From: Teichococcus rhizosphaerae
GTDB taxonomy: Bacteria > Pseudomonadota > Alphaproteobacteria > Acetobacterales > Acetobacteraceae
Direction of reading: 5' to 3'
Assembly: GCF_002631185.1 (NCBI RefSeq)
Contig: NZ_PDNU01000006.1
Coordinates: 1 to 64,000, forward strand
DNA: 64,000 nt
Part shown: positions 61,189-64,000 of the stretch, piece by piece
How the letters are laid out: every line of letters begins with the position of its first letter
Position numbering within the stretch: position 1 is the first letter of the stretch
Program-made: the position numbers and the translations under genes
Notes under the pieces: model-generated
Database searches by the model: none
Told to the model about the DNA's origin: nothing
The model's input: the letters and a program-made list of their open reading frames with translations, nothing else

Positions 61189-61500
61189 GCCGGCCGCCCT
61201 TCCGCCCTCCACGAATCGCGCCGCGGCGCTCCGGCGCCTGCCGTTTCGCCACCGCCGGCACGCGCCGCCCGGGCCGCCAGAGCCACGCCGGCAGGAAAAC
61301 CGGTGGCAGCCCCACGCCTGCCCCGCCGCGGCGGGCGTGCGGATGGCGCGGCCCCTCGCGCCCCGCGTGTGGCGGCGGGATTCGGCAAACGCTTTCGGGA
61401 AATGTTTTGGTAACCTATACGCCGCTCAGATAGGCATGGTGCATCGCTGGCGCCGTTTCGGCCGGAGCCGTTGCCAGAAAAACTCGAGGGTTCACGGCGG
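61189..61500 (+). promoter_or_regulatory. Upstream region of the MHYT-GGDEF-EAL gene
   Basis: This 312-bp gap is GC-rich up to 61380 and then AT-richer. TTTCGG (61393-61398) and CTATAC (61415-61420), 16 bases apart, are a plausible promoter. No gene is apparent. Confidence 0.35.
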
Positions 61501-63834
61501 ATGATGCGGGTCTATTGGTGCGTGACGGAACAGCATGACCTGCGGCTCGTGCTGCTGGCGGCGCTGGTGTGCCTGGCGGGCTCGGTCACCGCGCTCGGGG
61601 TGCTGCGGCGCGCGGCGCAGGCCCGCTCCTGGTCGCGCGCCGGCTGGCTGCTGCTGAGCGGCATGGCGGGCGGCTCGGCCATCTGGTGCACCCACTTCAT
61701 CGGCATCCTGGCCTATGAACCCGGCACCCGGCTGGGCTTCGAGCCGGGACTGACCCTGGCCAGCCTGGTGATCGCCATCCTCGCCTGCACCGGCGGCTTC
61801 GCCGTGGCGGCGGGGCGGGCGCGCGGCGCGGCGCTGCTGGGCGGGGCGCTGGTGGGCGGCGGGGTGGGCGCCATGCACTACACCGGCATGCTGGCCTATG
61901 GCGCGGGCGGGGTGGTGACCTATGACCGGCTCTACCTCGCCGCCTCGCTGGCGCTGTCGGTGCTGTTCGGCATGGCGGCGCTCTGGCGCGGCCTGCGCGG
62001 CGGCGGCTGGCGCGGCATCCTGGGCGGCGCGCTGCTGTTCAGCGCCGGCATCGTCGCGCTGCACTTCACCGGCATGGCGGCGGTGCAGGTGCTGCCCCTG
62101 CCGCTCGACATGGAGGGCAACGGCACCCATGCCGCGCTGGCCCTGACGGTGGGGCTGGTGACGCTGATGGTGATGGCCGCCGCCGCCGCCGCCCACCTGA
62201 TCGACCACCGCAACGAGGAGGACGGGATGCTGCGCATGCGCCGCCTCGTGGACTCCGCGATCGAGGGGCTGGCGATCGTGCAGAATGGCCGCATCCTGGA
62301 GGCCAACCAGAGCTTCCAGGCCATGGCCGGGCTGCCGCGCGCGGCGCTGGTGGGCCAGGAGATGCCGGGCGCGCTGCTGCCGCCGCTGCACCTGCCGGAG
62401 GGCCGGCCGGAGGCCACGGTGGAGACGCAGCTGCGCCGGGCGGACGGCACGCTGCTGGATGTGGAGCTGGTGGTGCGGGACAACGTGCCGCGCCCCGGCA
62501 AGCGCGTCTTCGCGCTGCGCGACCTGCGGGAGCGGCGCGAGCAGGAGCGGCGCATCCGCCACCTGGCGCTGCACGACGCCCTGACCGGCCTGCCCAACCG
62601 CGCCCGCTTCACCCAGCAGCTCGAGCAGACGCTGCGCGCCGCGGGCCTGGCACGGCAGAGCGTGGCGCTGATCCGGCTGGGGCTGGACCGCTTCAAGGAG
62701 ATCAACGACCTGTACGGCCACATGGCGGGCGACGCGGTGCTGCGCAGCTATGCGCGGCAGATCTCCACCCTGGCGCCGCCCGGCAGCGTGGCGGCCCGCC
62801 TCGGCGGCGACGAGTTCGCCCTGCTGCTGCCCTATGTGGCCGAGGGCGAGCTGCGCGCCGTGCTCGACGCGCTGGAGGCGCTGGCGCGGCAGCCGCACTG
62901 GGTCGGGCCCGCGGAGATCCTGGCCAGCGCCGCCATCGGCGTCGCGCTGTTTCCGCTCGACGCCCAGGCGGGCGAGGCGCTGCTGGCCGATTCGGACGTG
63001 GCGATGCGCCGCGCCAAGGCGCTGCGCAGCGGCGGCGCCTGCTTCTACCAGGCGGAGATGGATGCCAGCGTGCGGGTGCGCCGCCGGCTGGCGGAGGACC
63101 TGCGCGGCGCCCTGGCGATGGGCCAGCTTCGCCTGTTCTACCAGCCCCAGGTGGAGCTGGCGACCGGCCGGCGCACCGTCCACGAGGCGCTGATGCGCTG
63201 GCGGCACCCGATGCGCGGCTTCGTCTCGCCCGCCGAGTTCATCCCGCTGGCGGAGGAGAGCGGGCTGATCCTGACGCTCGGGGAATGGGCGCTGCGCACC
63301 GCCTGCGCCGCCGCCGCGGCCGACCCGCGCATGGGGCGGGTGGCGGTGAACCTCTCGCCGTTGCAGTTCATGCAGCCCGGGCTGCCGCAGGCCATCGCCA
63401 CCATCCTGGCCGAGACGGGCCTGCCGCCGGGGCGGCTGGAGCTGGAGATCACCGAAAGCACGCTGATGCAGGACCAGGACCGCGCCACCGTCATGGTGGG
63501 GCAGATCCGGGCGCTCGGCGTGCAGGTGGCGATGGACGATTTCGGCACCGGCTATTCCTCGCTCGGCACGCTGCGGGCCTTCTCCTTCGACAAGATCAAG
63601 CTCGACCGCAGCTTCCTGCGCGAGATCGGCAGCAGCCGGCAGGCGATGACCATTCTCCGCGCCGTGCTGGCGATCGGCCAGGGGCTCGGCGTGCCGGTGC
63701 TGGCCGAGGGGGTGGAAACGGAGGAGCAGCGCGCCCTGCTGCGCGCCGAGGGCTGCGCCGAGGCGCAGGGCTACCTGTTCGGCGAGCCGCTGCCGCCCGA
63801 GGAGCTCGGCCTGCGCGGCAGCGCGGCCGCCTGA
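61501..63834 (+). CDS. MHYT-PAS-GGDEF-EAL cyclic-di-GMP protein
   Basis: The 777-residue inner-membrane protein starts with a seven-helix MHYT sensor whose three motifs are THFIG (His 65), MHYTG (His 126) and LHFTG (His 188), thought to bind copper or a diatomic gas. A PAS-like domain (about 245-340) precedes a GGDEF domain with an intact GGDEF (435-439) and an EAL domain with an intact EAL (562-564) and DDFGTGYSSL. The RxxD inhibitory site is absent upstream of GGDEF. Both cyclase and phosphodiesterase activity are therefore possible. ATG 61501 or 61504 is the start. Confidence 0.92.
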   Translation: MMRVYWCVTEQHDLRLVLLAALVCLAGSVTALGVLRRAAQARSWSRAGWLLLSGMAGGSAIWCTHFIGILAYEPGTRLGFEPGLTLASLVIAILACTGGFAVAAGRARGAALLGGALVGGGVGAMHYTGMLAYGAGGVVTYDRLYLAASLALSVLFGMAALWRGLRGGGWRGILGGALLFSAGIVALHFTGMAAVQVLPLPLDMEGNGTHAALALTVGLVTLMVMAAAAAAHLIDHRNEEDGMLRMRRLVDSAIEGLAIVQNGRILEANQSFQAMAGLPRAALVGQEMPGALLPPLHLPEGRPEATVETQLRRADGTLLDVELVVRDNVPRPGKRVFALRDLRERREQERRIRHLALHDALTGLPNRARFTQQLEQTLRAAGLARQSVALIRLGLDRFKEINDLYGHMAGDAVLRSYARQISTLAPPGSVAARLGGDEFALLLPYVAEGELRAVLDALEALARQPHWVGPAEILASAAIGVALFPLDAQAGEALLADSDVAMRRAKALRSGGACFYQAEMDASVRVRRRLAEDLRGALAMGQLRLFYQPQVELATGRRTVHEALMRWRHPMRGFVSPAEFIPLAEESGLILTLGEWALRTACAAAAADPRMGRVAVNLSPLQFMQPGLPQAIATILAETGLPPGRLELEITESTLMQDQDRATVMVGQIRALGVQVAMDDFGTGYSSLGTLRAFSFDKIKLDRSFLREIGSSRQAMTILRAVLAIGQGLGVPVLAEGVETEEQRALLRAEGCAEAQGYLFGEPLPPEELGLRGSAAA

Positions 63835-63858
63835 GGCCACAGCACCCCAGGCGACAAA

Positions 63859-63882
63859 GCCCCAGGCGACAAGTCCTGGGGC
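63859..63882. terminator. Hairpin between converging genes
   Basis: GCCCCAGG (63859-63866) pairs perfectly with CCTGGGGC (63875-63882). There is no T-run, so it may act as a weak bidirectional terminator. A tandem copy of CCCCAGGCGACAA lies just upstream. Confidence 0.4.
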
Positions 63883-63892
63883 CGGCGCGTCC

Positions 63893-64000
63893 TCAGCCCT
63901 CGCGGTGGACGCGCAGCGGGCCGAAGCTCTGGCAGACCGGCATCACCTGCAAGGTGTTGACATTGACCCGCGCCGGCCGCGAGGCCACCCAGTGGACGGC
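63893..64000 (-). CDS. C-terminal end of a YdfG-like SDR oxidoreductase (partial)
   Basis: Only the last 35 codons are in the window. They read AVHWVASRPARVNVNT, then VMPVCQSFGPL and VHREG to the stop, which closely follows the C-terminus of YdfG-type short-chain dehydrogenases that oxidise serine or 3-hydroxy acids with NADP. The catalytic part lies outside the window. Confidence 0.75.
   Translation of the reverse strand, partial: AVHWVASRPARVNVNTLQVMPVCQSFGPLRVHREG

Overview
The window looks like chromosomal sequence from a very GC-rich alphaproteobacterium, most likely an Acetobacteraceae/Roseomonas-type organism. The evidence is the strong G/C bias at third codon positions, an ALA-synthase type HemA, an alphaproteobacterial 41-residue L36, UbiM-type ubiquinone hydroxylation, a complete set of polyhydroxybutyrate (PHB) genes, and the alphaproteobacterial sRNA MmgR next to an N-formylglutamate amidohydrolase. 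The family-level placement is an inference. I see no prophage, insertion sequence, CRISPR array or rRNA operon.

Layout. 0-8.2 kb: lipoprotein, Hsp33, UbiM, argF-argD, a secreted low-complexity protein, recX-azlC-azlD. 8.2-11.8 kb: an accessory island with an AT-rich leader and two glycoside hydrolases (GH26-like and GH5-like) that share a C-terminal repeat module. 11.9-17.3 kb: zinc-ribbon protein, ftsE-ftsX-YdcF-PlsC operon, an AT-rich convergent gap carrying perfect DnaA boxes, a ChaC-like cyclotransferase and a DUF2125 protein. 17.4-25.3 kb: DUF4175 protein, lysA, LigT-like protein, FNT channel, and the lptM-argH / tlpA block. 25.4-40 kb: amidase, XRE regulator, the PHB genes (phaR; phaE-like/phaC-like; phaA; later phaB), methyltransferases, a frameshifted glutathione S-transferase, gloB, a hybrid histidine kinase and an amino-acid binding protein. 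40-45.2 kb: two related tiny proteins and the glycolate oxidase genes glcD-glcE-glcF. 45.3-49.4 kb: rpmJ, oxyR/ahpC-ahpD, the sRNA mmgR and its N-formylglutamate amidohydrolase neighbour. 49.5-64 kb: tRNA-Val, a TRAP transporter, four 108-bp repeats, hemA, an epimerase, a TPR protein, a DMT exporter, pyrD, a HAD phosphatase, an MFS pump, an Hpt protein, an MHYT-PAS-GGDEF-EAL protein and the end of an SDR gene.

How the genes fit together. PHB metabolism is spread over 20 kb: thiolase PhaA and reductase PhaB supply monomer, a PhaC-like enzyme with a GxCxG box and a PhaE-like partner overlap by 218 bp, PhaR is the repressor, and MmgR is an sRNA known in Sinorhizobium to limit PHB. The MmgR 10-mer can pair with the phaR ribosome-binding site, which suggests a local regulatory circuit. 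OxyR, AhpC and AhpD form a peroxide-defence unit. The genome shows a striking habit of short tandem duplication (units of 7, 12, 13, 14, 15, 16, about 108 and 132 bp), often exactly at gene ends. One of these, a 7-bp triplet, has put the GST gene out of frame in a way that loss of one unit would repair.
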